DNA of 64,000 nucleotides from an uncultured Verrucomicrobiota bacterium (lineage in GTDB: Bacteria; Verrucomicrobiota; Verrucomicrobiia; Opitutales; Intestinicryptomonadaceae), in assembly GCA_949283955.1 (NCBI GenBank), contig CASDUP010000008.1, positions 62,001-126,000 of the forward strand, read 5' to 3'. Position 1 is the first letter of the stretch; every line of letters starts with the position of its first letter. The notes under the pieces were generated by a model, which ran no database searches, was not told the origin of the DNA, and worked only from the letters and a program-made list of their open reading frames with translations. Positions 54,768 to 63,455 of this stretch are shown here, piece by piece. A program made the translations under genes and the position numbers.

Positions 54768-56297
54768 ATGAGCGAAGAAATCGAAAACTCCATACGCGAC
54801 AATTCTCACGACCTGTTTGCCGTCAGGAAGGCAAAGCTTGAAGCCATGCGCAAAAACGGGTTTGACCCGTACAGGGCGGAGTGGACGAGAACCCAGACGA
54901 GCAAAGAGGCGAAGGAACTCTACGACGATTCCATCGAAGTGGGGGAAGACGGAGCCGAGGTGTCGGTTGCCGGAAGGGTAGTGGTGTTCAGGCTGATGGG
55001 GAAGGCCAGCTTCATAAAAATATTGGACAGGGACGGAGTGATTCAGTTATACGTGGCAAGGGACAGGCTGCCCGAAGGGGTGTATAACGAAGACTTCAAA
55101 AAGTTCGTCGATTTGGGCGACATAATAGGGGCCAAAGGCCGCCTTTTTAAAACGAAAACCGGCGAGATAACCGTTCGTGTTTCGGAGTTTAAAATGCTTT
55201 CGAAGGCTCTTCGCCCTCTTCCCGAGAAGTGGCACGGGCTTACTGACAGCGAGCAGATATACCGCCAGCGCTATCTCGATTTGATAGTAAACGGGGAGTC
55301 CCGCAAAAGGCTGATGTTGAGAAGCGCAATAGTGCGCGAGATCCGCGAATTTTTGTGGGAGAGGGGATACATAGAGGTTGAAACACCCACATTCAACGCA
55401 GTGGCGGGGGGGGCGGCCGCAAGGCCCTTTACAACGCATTTTAACGCGCTGGATTGCGATTTTTATCTCAGGATAGCTCTCGAGCTTTATCTAAAGAGGC
55501 TTCTTGTGGGAGGGTTCGACAAGGTATTTGAAATAGGAAAAGTGTTTCGCAACGAAGGCATAGACCGCAGGCACAATCCGGAGTTTACCATGCTCGAACT
55601 CTACGAGGCCTATTCCGACTACAAGGGAATGATGGAGACAATAAAGAGCCTCATTCAGCGGATTTGCAAGAATGTGATAGGGAGCACTATGATTCCGAGG
55701 GCGGACGGAGGCGAGATAGATCTCGGAGGGGATTGGAGAGTGGCGGATTATCGCGATTTGATAGTGGAGGCTACCAAGGATCCCGAATGGTTTTCGCGAA
55801 GCAGGGAGGAGAAGCTAGAGGCGTGTTCCAAGTTTGGGATAGAGGTCGACGGCACTCTCGAGGACTTTCAAATCACGAACAACGTTTACGAGAAGATGGT
55901 CGAGTGCAATCTGATTCAGCCGACCTTTGTCACCCATATTCCGAGGGAGCTTTGTCCCCTTGCGAAACTGAATCTGAAAGATCCCACGGTTCTGGATGTG
56001 TTCGAGCTTTGCATAAATGGGCAGGAAATAGCTCCGGCGTATTCGGAACAGAACGATCCGATGATCCAGAGGGAGATGTTCGAGGCGCAGGTGGGAGAGG
56101 ACAAGCAGAATTTGGACGAGGATTTCCTCACGGCGCTGGAATTCGGAATGCCTCCGGCAGGTGGAATGGGAGTCGGAATAGACAGGCTCGTGATACTGCT
56201 TACTTCGGCGTCGAACATAAGGGACACGATTTTGTTCCCGACCTTGCGCCCGTATTCGAGGAAGTCGGAGCCGCAAAACGAGGAAATCCGCGGTTGA
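54768..56297 (+). CDS. lysS: Lysyl-tRNA synthetase, class II
   Basis: 509 residues from the ATG at 54768; the open frame upstream has no domain. N-terminal OB-fold anticodon-binding part (VSVAGRVVVFRLMGKASFIK), class II motif 2 EIGKVFRNEGIDRRHNPEFTML and motif 3 GGMGVGIDRLVILLT. Charges tRNA-Lys. Start preceded by a weak GGGAT site. Confidence 0.98.
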   Translation: MSEEIENSIRDNSHDLFAVRKAKLEAMRKNGFDPYRAEWTRTQTSKEAKELYDDSIEVGEDGAEVSVAGRVVVFRLMGKASFIKILDRDGVIQLYVARDRLPEGVYNEDFKKFVDLGDIIGAKGRLFKTKTGEITVRVSEFKMLSKALRPLPEKWHGLTDSEQIYRQRYLDLIVNGESRKRLMLRSAIVREIREFLWERGYIEVETPTFNAVAGGAAARPFTTHFNALDCDFYLRIALELYLKRLLVGGFDKVFEIGKVFRNEGIDRRHNPEFTMLELYEAYSDYKGMMETIKSLIQRICKNVIGSTMIPRADGGEIDLGGDWRVADYRDLIVEATKDPEWFSRSREEKLEACSKFGIEVDGTLEDFQITNNVYEKMVECNLIQPTFVTHIPRELCPLAKLNLKDPTVLDVFELCINGQEIAPAYSEQNDPMIQREMFEAQVGEDKQNLDEDFLTALEFGMPPAGGMGVGIDRLVILLTSASNIRDTILFPTLRPYSRKSEPQNEEIRG

Positions 56298-56309
56298 TTT
56301 TCAATTCAG

Positions 56310-57539
56310 ATGAAGTGGTGGCTTTACATAGCTTTCAAGCAGCTGTTTCCGACAGGAAAGATAATGTCGTTCTTTGCCGGTGTTTCGGTTTTGGGGGTGG
56401 CGTTGGGTGTGCTCGGCCTGTACGGAACCCAGAGCGTGATGAACGGATTTCACGAGCAGATCGGAATTAAGCTGAGGGACACTTCCGGGGACGTGATTAT
56501 CCGAAATGGAGGAAGGGCCATAAGGGGAGGGAAGGAGATTGTGGAAAAGCTCAAGGCCATGCCGGGCGTAGACAAGGTAGAGGAGTGCGGCAAGGGCCCC
56601 GTGATGATGCTATTTGAAAACGTGCCTTCTTTCCCGATGCTGAGGTCGTACGACACCGTGTCGGACGAGTGCGCCATTCCCATAAAAGAAAAGGGTTTTG
56701 TAAAAATGGGAGACATAGACTCGCTCGACGACTCCTCAATAATACTCGGAATGCGCTTTGCGGGGGCGCGCGGAATAGGGGTTGGAGATTTTGTTGAGAT
56801 ATATTCTCCGACTCTGCTCGACAAAATTAGGGCGGACGAGGTTCCGATGCCGGTAAGGTTGGAGGTTGTGGGGCTGTTAAATACGGACTTTAGCGACGTT
56901 GACTCGAATGTTGCTTTGGTGTCGCTTCGCAGATTTAGAGAGCTCTACAATCTTGGGGACATGTCGCACGAGATAGTGGTGAGGTTGAAGAACGGTGACG
57001 GCGCGTCGGCTTTTGCCAACTTTCTAAACGGTGATTTTTTGAAGGGGAGAATGGGTGCGTACACATGGCTTTCGAGCAACGAGAACTTTTTGCGCGTGAT
57101 AAAAACGGAAAAGGTGATGATGTCTCTCATTATACTTTTAATAATAATAGTGGCGTCGTTTTCGATATGCGTTTCGCTCTACACTTCCGTTTTGAGAAAG
57201 ACCAGGGAAATAGGTCTTGTGGCGGCGATGGGAGGCAGAGGCTGGCAGATAGCCATGACCTATTGCGTCCAGGGATTTTTAATAGGGGTGTGCGGCTCGG
57301 CTTTGGGACTTGTCCTTACGCGCCTCATACTCGATTTTAGGGACTCTATAGTGGATTTCATTCTAGGCAGGGAAACTTTGACGGAGTTCTACTTCTTTAC
57401 CAGGCTGCCTGTTAAATACGATCTGTACGACGCGGTTTCGGCGTGCGTTTTTGCCACGGTGCTATGCACCTTGGCGGGGCTATTTCCGGCTTGGAGGGCG
57501 TCGAGACTAAAAGCTTCGGAGGCTATGAGAAATGAATGA
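56310..57539 (+). CDS. Lipoprotein-releasing system permease (LolC/LolE type)
   Basis: 409 residues. An N-terminal helix (SFFAGVSVLGVALGVLGLYG), a large periplasmic domain and three C-terminal helices (LIILLIIIVASFSICVSLYT to CVFATVLCTLAGLFP) give the FtsX/MacB topology. With the LolD-like ATPase next to it, it would extract lipoproteins from the inner membrane and hand them to LolA. A second permease gene is not in the window, so it may act as a homodimer (LolF-like). Confidence 0.93.
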   Translation: MKWWLYIAFKQLFPTGKIMSFFAGVSVLGVALGVLGLYGTQSVMNGFHEQIGIKLRDTSGDVIIRNGGRAIRGGKEIVEKLKAMPGVDKVEECGKGPVMMLFENVPSFPMLRSYDTVSDECAIPIKEKGFVKMGDIDSLDDSSIILGMRFAGARGIGVGDFVEIYSPTLLDKIRADEVPMPVRLEVVGLLNTDFSDVDSNVALVSLRRFRELYNLGDMSHEIVVRLKNGDGASAFANFLNGDFLKGRMGAYTWLSSNENFLRVIKTEKVMMSLIILLIIIVASFSICVSLYTSVLRKTREIGLVAAMGGRGWQIAMTYCVQGFLIGVCGSALGLVLTRLILDFRDSIVDFILGRETLTEFYFFTRLPVKYDLYDAVSACVFATVLCTLAGLFPAWRASRLKASEAMRNE

Positions 57540-58215
57540 GGTGGTTCTCGAGGCAAGGCTTGTAAAAAAGTCGTTCCGCTCTCCGGACGGATCGGAGATA
57601 GGGGTTTTGCGCGGGGCGAACTTGTCGATGAAGAAAGGTTCGAGCGTAAGTTTGACCGGAGAGAGCGGAGCTGGGAAAACTACCTTCCTGAACATACTAG
57701 CGGGAATGGAAAGCGCGACCTCGGGCGAAGTTTTATGGAACGGGAAAAGCATAACCGGGTTGTCCAACTCGGCACAGGCTAAGCTTCGCGGAAAATTCAT
57801 GGGGTTCGTGTTTCAAAATTATTGCCTCATTCCAGAGCTTAATGCGGTTCAAAACGTGGAGCTGGCTTCGAGAATAGCGGGGAAGTTCGATTCCGAAGCG
57901 ATGAAAAGGGCGAGGGAACTACTGTCGAGCGTTGGTCTGAAAAATAGAATGGGGCATCTTCCGAGCCAATTGTCGGGGGGGGAAAAGCAGAGAGTTGCTA
58001 TCGCGAGGGCTCTCGTAAACCTTCCGAGCGTTGTCCTTGCCGACGAGCCCACGGGGAATCTCGACGAAAACACCGCCAGGGGAGTTATGGACATGCTTTT
58101 AAGGCTTTGCTCCGACACCGGGGCTTCGCTTCTCCTAATCACCCACAATCCCGACTTTGCGGCAAGAACCGATGTCAAAGTCCGCCTTTCGAACGGGTTG
58201 GCCGAGGAAATCTAA
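57532..58215 (+). CDS. lolD: Lipoprotein-releasing system ATP-binding protein
   Basis: 227 residues. Walker A GESGAGKT (residues 43-50), signature LSGGEKQRVAIARAL, Walker B VVLADEPTG. Start overlaps the permease stop by 8 bases. The stop overlaps the mscS stop by 4 bases (convergent), with no terminator between them. Confidence 0.94.
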   Translation: MNEVVLEARLVKKSFRSPDGSEIGVLRGANLSMKKGSSVSLTGESGAGKTTFLNILAGMESATSGEVLWNGKSITGLSNSAQAKLRGKFMGFVFQNYCLIPELNAVQNVELASRIAGKFDSEAMKRARELLSSVGLKNRMGHLPSQLSGGEKQRVAIARALVNLPSVVLADEPTGNLDENTARGVMDMLLRLCSDTGASLLLITHNPDFAARTDVKVRLSNGLAEEI

Positions 58216-59642
58216 TCGTCCTTTTCCCGGGCTATTTTAACGGGAGTTTCGAGGTACACGGAGCTCGACGGGAATGCGAAAGACAATCCGCGCTTTTCCA
58301 CGGCTTCCATTATTTCGAGGTTAACAGCTTGTCTTGTGGCATTGTAGTTTTTTGCGTCTATCCGTTTGCAATAATAGATTACGGTGATGTCGAGGCTAGA
58401 AGGTCCGAAGTCGGTGAAGTTTACTATGAAAGTTCCGCTGTCGACTTCCTTGTTTTCAGAAAGTATCTTTTCGATGTCTTTGACAATTCCGAGCATTTGG
58501 TCGGTGGAGGAGGAATAGGTAAGCCCTATCGTCATCTTGACTCTCCTCAAATTCATCTTCGACCAGTTGTCTATGGGAATATTGGCAAGCAGCGAATTGG
58601 GTATTGTCACGAGAGTTTTCGGGAATGTTCTTATTTTTGTGGAGCGTATTCCTATTCCCTCCACTATTCCCTCTATCGAGTCCGTGACGATCCAGTCTCC
58701 AACCGAAAACGGCCTGTCCGCCACGAGAGAAATGGATCCGAAGAAATTGGCGATAGTGTCTTTCGACGCGAACGCCAGAGCCGCTCCTCCTATTCCCAAG
58801 GAGGCGACAATCGCCCCAATGTTTGCCCCGCACATATCCAGCGCCACGAGCACTCCGAAGAATATCATGGCGCTTTTTGTCACCCTCCTTCCGAGGTCTA
58901 TCAGATTAAGGGCGGTTTTGTGTTTGTCCGCCAGGCGGTCCGTTATCACGTTGAAGGTAAAGTCGCAGACTCTCCAAATAGCCCAGAATCCGATGGCGTT
59001 TGCAACTCCCCAAAAAATTCTTCCCTCAACAACTACCTTCGCCGGATCCTCTATCACAAGCATCAGGCCGAAGTTGATTCCCAGAAGCATTATGAAGGCG
59101 CGGGTGGGGTCCGACAGCTTGGAGAAAAATTCTTTAAGGGAATTCGCATTGGCTTTGTCGAAGGCCCTGGCAAGCAGTTTAAATATGGTATCGGCGATAT
59201 ATCTTTGGAAGATCCAAGTAAAAGCCATTACCAAAGCAGCCCCTATGAGTCCTCCTGTCCACACTCCGAATATTCTGCTCTTGAAGAGATCCCTCAGAAA
59301 CGGGAATTTGTTTTCTATACTTTTTAAAAACTTAAAGAGCTTTACTTTCAGGTCGAACGCTTCTTCGCGCTGCTTGGAATCTATTTCCCTGACTCCCAGA
59401 ACTTCCTCGGCTCCGTGGGCCTCGGTAGTCATCTTCTTTTTTACTTCTTCGAACTTTTTCCTTATCTCAGCCTTCTTTTCGGGAGAGAGCTTTTTAGGTC
59501 CGGAAACCTCGGGAGTATTTTCCGAATTCGACTCTTGAGCTGCCGGAGAATTTTCCGCCGGAGCGATTTGGTCGGCGGACGCGAAAACCGACGCCATGCA
59601 CGCCAGGAAAAGAATCGAAAACTTTCTCATAATGTTTATCAT
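58212..59642 (-). CDS. Small-conductance mechanosensitive channel family protein (MscS)
   Basis: 476 residues. A signal peptide and a Pro/Glu-rich periplasmic stretch (AQESNSENTPEVSGPKKLSP) precede several membrane helices. The MscS core is LGIGGAALAFASKDTIANFF, then RPFSVGDWIVTDSIEG and RTFPKTLVTIPNSLL. Opens on membrane tension to release osmolytes. Start overlaps the stop of the O-antigen ligase gene (ATGA), so the two are coupled. Confidence 0.95.
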   Translation of the reverse strand: MINIMRKFSILFLACMASVFASADQIAPAENSPAAQESNSENTPEVSGPKKLSPEKKAEIRKKFEEVKKKMTTEAHGAEEVLGVREIDSKQREEAFDLKVKLFKFLKSIENKFPFLRDLFKSRIFGVWTGGLIGAALVMAFTWIFQRYIADTIFKLLARAFDKANANSLKEFFSKLSDPTRAFIMLLGINFGLMLVIEDPAKVVVEGRIFWGVANAIGFWAIWRVCDFTFNVITDRLADKHKTALNLIDLGRRVTKSAMIFFGVLVALDMCGANIGAIVASLGIGGAALAFASKDTIANFFGSISLVADRPFSVGDWIVTDSIEGIVEGIGIRSTKIRTFPKTLVTIPNSLLANIPIDNWSKMNLRRVKMTIGLTYSSSTDQMLGIVKDIEKILSENKEVDSGTFIVNFTDFGPSSLDITVIYYCKRIDAKNYNATRQAVNLEIMEAVEKRGLSFAFPSSSVYLETPVKIAREKDD

Positions 59643-61081
59643 TTAACTTTGGCGTTGTCCCATCTGAATGCGCACATCATGACTATCCAGAATGAAAGGT
59701 CGACGCTGAGGCATCTGAATGGGTTGTCGATAAATCCTAGCAGCAAAACGGAAAGTATCGACAGAAGCATTAGGAATCCGGAGGGGCTAAAAGATCTTCT
59801 TGCAAGCCACGCCAGAAAGAACGCAAGAGGGGTAATTGAGGCTATAGCAAGCCCCGCGATTCCGTTTTCCGCTATTTTTTGAACGAAGTCGCTAAACGGG
59901 GAAATCCACGAATCCACTCCCAGATCCGCACCTTGCTTGAAGGCGAACACGTCCCTGAAGGAGGCGGTTCCCCAGCCGAATATCGGCCTTTCGGCTATCA
60001 TGTCTTTGGAGTCGGAAATTACCTTCAATTTTTCGTCGAGACGCACCGTGTTGGGATTCGAGGAATCGACTAGCAGAGTCTCGGAGGGATCTTTATACGC
60101 CGCATGAGCCGCCATTAACGTTATCGAAGCAAATATTGCCGCCGCGAAGATGTAGCACATGCAAGGTATCACACCTCCCAACAATCTGTGTTTTGGCATT
60201 TTCGAGTAGCGGCCCTGCCAATGTCTTCTCAAGTTTTCTTTGGTCGGGATTGTATCCACAAAAAACACCACGCACGCTATTGAAGAAATTGCATTTGCCA
60301 AAATTTTTTCCGAGGGCGTTCCGGAATACATAATTGATGCAAAGAGTACCGTTGCGCAGGCGAGGCAAGCGAAGCGGGCGGATTTTACAAAGTTGTCTAT
60401 TCTGTATTTTTGGGAGGCGTATAGGGCTGTTGCGAAAGATGCTCCAAGCCAAATGAGAGCGAAGGCTGCCCAGTGTGAGGAACAGGGGAATGTCGAGAAA
60501 GAGTCGAGCCCTATGGTGGGTATGGCCTCGGTAGTTTTTATCGTCTGCATGAACGAATAGACGAGCCCAAACACTGCAAACACGGCGGCGATTACGCAGC
60601 AGAAGAAGAGTATTTTCCGCAGAACGTACCTGGAGTCTGTTATGAAATAAAGAGACAGTGCGCATGCTACGCACGCTATGGTGTCGAGCTCGCCGATTAT
60701 GGGCCTTACGGCGCTTATGCTTCCGGAAACTATCGGCGAGCTATTGGGCTCAAATACGAAATATTCCCTGTTTGCCACGGTTTGTTGCACAACCACGGGA
60801 TTGGTCAATCCGAATATGGTGATGCCCATAGCGGCGAAATACGGGAGGAGAGCCAGCAGATATTTCCACAGCACCTTTGGGTCGGAGTCCGGCCAGTTTC
60901 GCCTGTACGCATAGACATTTATAGGGGCTATTATTCCGAGCCCCAAAAATATTCCGGAGGCCAAGTCCGAACTTCCTCCCATCATTAGGGCGGTAATTCC
61001 GACAAGCAAAAGAACGTTTGCAAACAGCAGCTTTTCGTTGCCGTTTCTTTCGGTTTTAAGTACTACTTCTTCGTCGAGCAT
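59639..61081 (-). CDS. O-antigen ligase/polymerase family membrane protein (WaaL/Wzy type)
   Basis: 480 residues, about a dozen hydrophobic helices. The long periplasmic-loop motif ERPIFGWGTASFRDVFAF matches the WzyC signature (x-P-x-x-G-x-G). LPS or exopolysaccharide ligase vs polymerase cannot be separated from sequence. In a Gram-negative it would act at the inner membrane periplasmic face. Translated together with the MscS gene. Confidence 0.85.
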   Translation of the reverse strand: MLDEEVVLKTERNGNEKLLFANVLLLVGITALMMGGSSDLASGIFLGLGIIAPINVYAYRRNWPDSDPKVLWKYLLALLPYFAAMGITIFGLTNPVVVQQTVANREYFVFEPNSSPIVSGSISAVRPIIGELDTIACVACALSLYFITDSRYVLRKILFFCCVIAAVFAVFGLVYSFMQTIKTTEAIPTIGLDSFSTFPCSSHWAAFALIWLGASFATALYASQKYRIDNFVKSARFACLACATVLFASIMYSGTPSEKILANAISSIACVVFFVDTIPTKENLRRHWQGRYSKMPKHRLLGGVIPCMCYIFAAAIFASITLMAAHAAYKDPSETLLVDSSNPNTVRLDEKLKVISDSKDMIAERPIFGWGTASFRDVFAFKQGADLGVDSWISPFSDFVQKIAENGIAGLAIASITPLAFFLAWLARRSFSPSGFLMLLSILSVLLLGFIDNPFRCLSVDLSFWIVMMCAFRWDNAKVK

Positions 61082-61090
61082 TGTTAAAAA

Positions 61091-61648
61091 TTATCTGAAA
61101 AAATGTACGGAAATTGCAATCTCTTTCGCCGTTTTGTTTCCGAAGAGCAGATCTGCCAAAACGAGGGAAAATTCCATGGCAGTACCGGCTCCCTGCGAGG
61201 TTATTAGGGTATTTTCGGCCGACGAGTCGACGACTACCCTTTCGCTTTCGCATGTTCCGAGCCTGTCTCGAACCGAAGAGTGGGAGGTTATTTTTCTGCC
61301 GTTTGTAAGCCCGCAGTTTTTCAATACTATAGGAGCCGCGCAAATGGCGGCTATAAACTTTCCTCCCAGCGCAAATTTTTTTACGATATTTAGGACTCTC
61401 TCATCGTCAGCTATTTTGAAAACCCCTCCTCCTCCGGGAATTACGAGCATTTCGTATTCCGAAAAATCGGACTCGAAGTCGAGCCTGCCGTCGGGAACTA
61501 TTTTTATTCCGCTTCTTCCAGAAACCGAACCTTCCCGCTCAACCGACATGATATCCACTTTCGCTCCGGCCCTTCTCAAAATGTCGGCCGGACAGAGGGC
61601 CTCGACCTCCTCGAATCCGTCAAAAATAATCAACAGAACTTTTTTCAT
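61091..61648 (-). CDS. DJ-1/PfpI-family protein (YajL/ThiJ-like)
   Basis: 185 residues. Nucleophile elbow Cys103 in AAICAAPIVL, acidic partner in FDGFEEVEAL, and GGGGVFKIADD. Family members include glyoxalases, chaperones and deglycase-like enzymes; specific activity cannot be assigned. Its start overlaps the end of the alpha/beta hydrolase gene by 29 bases. Confidence 0.92.
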   Translation of the reverse strand: MKKVLLIIFDGFEEVEALCPADILRRAGAKVDIMSVEREGSVSGRSGIKIVPDGRLDFESDFSEYEMLVIPGGGGVFKIADDERVLNIVKKFALGGKFIAAICAAPIVLKNCGLTNGRKITSHSSVRDRLGTCESERVVVDSSAENTLITSQGAGTAMEFSLVLADLLFGNKTAKEIAISVHFFR

Positions 61649-62429
61649 GTTTTTCGTCTTTTAAAAATTTTTCTATTTCACCCCAGTAAATTTCCGGAAA
61701 TTTTTCAAAAATTTTCAAGTGGCCGCAGTTTCTTATAAAGACCGCCCGCTTTGGCCCCCGCGCGGACTCGAAGACCGAATGTGCGTTCCAGACGGGAACT
61801 ATCGCGTCCGAAGTTCCGTGCAGCAGCAACAGCGGAAGATTTATAGACTTCCATTTTTCCTCGTTGTTCAGAATATCCCACGGAATCGGATTGAACGGGA
61901 ATATAGTCATGGCTCCCTTTGCGACTCCTCCGATTATAATCGCTCCGCGGACGTTTTGGTGTTTCAGAGCCAGATGCGCGGCTCCCGCGCTTCCGAGCGA
62001 ATAGCCCACGAGAACTATTTTTTCGGGCTTTGCGCCCTTCTTTTCTGTTAGAAATTTCCACGCTCCGTCCGAGGCCTCATACAGATTTTCCTCGGTAGGA
62101 GTTCCGGAGCTCAAGCCGTATCCGCAATAGTCAAAAGACATTACCTCCGCATTCAATCTCTTTCTGTACTCGTCCAGAAGCGGAGCAACCATTCCCAAAT
62201 CCTCCCCGTTTCCGTGGCAGTACAGAATGAAATATTCAGCGTCTTTGTTTTCCAAATACGACACCGCTATTTTTTCCCCGGAAGGAATTTTGAAAAAGTC
62301 GTCGCATTCGAAATATGTCGGCTCCGGAGGCGCGAACATAAAGCGGTTTGCAAACAGCCTGGCGAACAGGAGCAGAAGCAGATATGCCGCTGTCAACAGG
62401 ACGGCTATGGTCGCGACGGTGCGAATCAT
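61620..62429 (-). CDS. Membrane-anchored alpha/beta hydrolase
   Basis: 269 residues. N-terminal transmembrane helix (TVATIAVLLTAAYLLLLLF), then an alpha/beta-hydrolase with nucleophile Ser144 in VGYSLGSAG, oxyanion block YCHGNGEDLG, acid in LHGTSDAIVP and catalytic His in NCGHLKIF. BEM46-like serine hydrolase family; substrate unknown. Start overlaps the rsmA stop (ATGA). Confidence 0.9.
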   Translation of the reverse strand: MIRTVATIAVLLTAAYLLLLLFARLFANRFMFAPPEPTYFECDDFFKIPSGEKIAVSYLENKDAEYFILYCHGNGEDLGMVAPLLDEYRKRLNAEVMSFDYCGYGLSSGTPTEENLYEASDGAWKFLTEKKGAKPEKIVLVGYSLGSAGAAHLALKHQNVRGAIIIGGVAKGAMTIFPFNPIPWDILNNEEKWKSINLPLLLLHGTSDAIVPVWNAHSVFESARGPKRAVFIRNCGHLKIFEKFPEIYWGEIEKFLKDEKHEKSSVDYF

Positions 62430-63289
62430 TGTAGATGCCTTTCAACGGTTGAGTTTAGTGCTCTCCAAAGGTCCGGCGGAACCGTTTCCGGGCGTGCGGA
62501 GGGTGAGAGGGAGGGATTTTTTCCGAGCCATTCCTCGAGTATTTCTCTTTCTGCCGGCAGGCTTTTGGCGATGCTTCCCAGCTGTTTGCGCCTTTTGGAA
62601 AACACGCTGCGAATCAGAGCTTTCGTTTTTGGGAGGAACGCAAAGGCGTTCGGTTTTTTCTCTAGCGAAACGAGGACTGAATCCACCGCCGGGCGCGGGT
62701 GAAAGCATGAGGCGGAGACTTTGTGGAAAGCCCTTTCGCAGTACGCCTCTCCTAGAAATATGGAAATGGGGGAGTAGTCCTTGGAGCCCTCTTTTGCCAC
62801 AAACCTCGAGGCGGCCTCTTTTTGCAGCATGAGCGTCATGGATTTTGGAATGTTTTCTCCGGACAAGACCGCGTCGAGCCAGGGCGTGCTTATGGAATAG
62901 GGAAGATTGGCCACCACTTTAAATTCCGGAAATTTTTTTACGTCCAAGTTTCCCGTGGGATTTTTTACCGCGTCGGCGTTTAAGAGATTCAAATTTTCGT
63001 TTTCCGAGAACTCTTTCGATAGGTATTCGTAGAGGTTAGGATCTATCTCCACTGCGAAAACTTTGGCGCCCCTTTCAAGCAGCGCCCCGGTCAGGGTTCC
63101 GAGCCCCGGGCCGACTTCCACCACGAGGTCTCCCTCTTCCACGTTTGCCAACTCTAAGGACTTCCTGACAATGTTTGAGTCAACCAGAAAGTTCTGCCCT
63201 AGCTTTTTGTTGGGGAGGTGGTTCAATTCCCTCAAAATCCGACTTGTTTGGCTCGGCGTAAGTTGTCCGTTTTCTCCCATTGCCTGCAT
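62426..63289 (-). CDS. rsmA: 16S rRNA (adenine(1518)-N6/(1519)-N6)-dimethyltransferase
   Basis: About 287 residues. Dimethylates two adjacent adenosines in helix 45 of 16S rRNA. SAM motifs: KKLGQNFLVDSNIV, VVEVGPGLGTLTGALLERGA, NADAVKNP and the catalytic NLPYSIS. C-terminal domain KVSASCFHPRPAVDSV and RSVFSKRRKQLGSIA. The open frame extends upstream with no similarity; the ATG at 63289 or 63280 is the likely start. First gene of a minus-strand operon. Confidence 0.96.
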   Translation of the reverse strand: MQAMGENGQLTPSQTSRILRELNHLPNKKLGQNFLVDSNIVRKSLELANVEEGDLVVEVGPGLGTLTGALLERGAKVFAVEIDPNLYEYLSKEFSENENLNLLNADAVKNPTGNLDVKKFPEFKVVANLPYSISTPWLDAVLSGENIPKSMTLMLQKEAASRFVAKEGSKDYSPISIFLGEAYCERAFHKVSASCFHPRPAVDSVLVSLEKKPNAFAFLPKTKALIRSVFSKRRKQLGSIAKSLPAEREILEEWLGKNPSLSPSARPETVPPDLWRALNSTVERHLQ

Positions 63290-63455
63290 TGTTTTTTTTG
63301 CTTTTGTTTCGGGCAAGCTAATTCTAAAAGATGGGGAATATTTTCCGAGTTTTTTCGCGGAAAAAGGATCGATTTCGGATTTGGGAGGCGGTTTTTGCTT
63401 TTCCCGGTTCCGTTCGGATATTAGGAATAGGCTTTTTAAAAGGGAGATTGAAACT

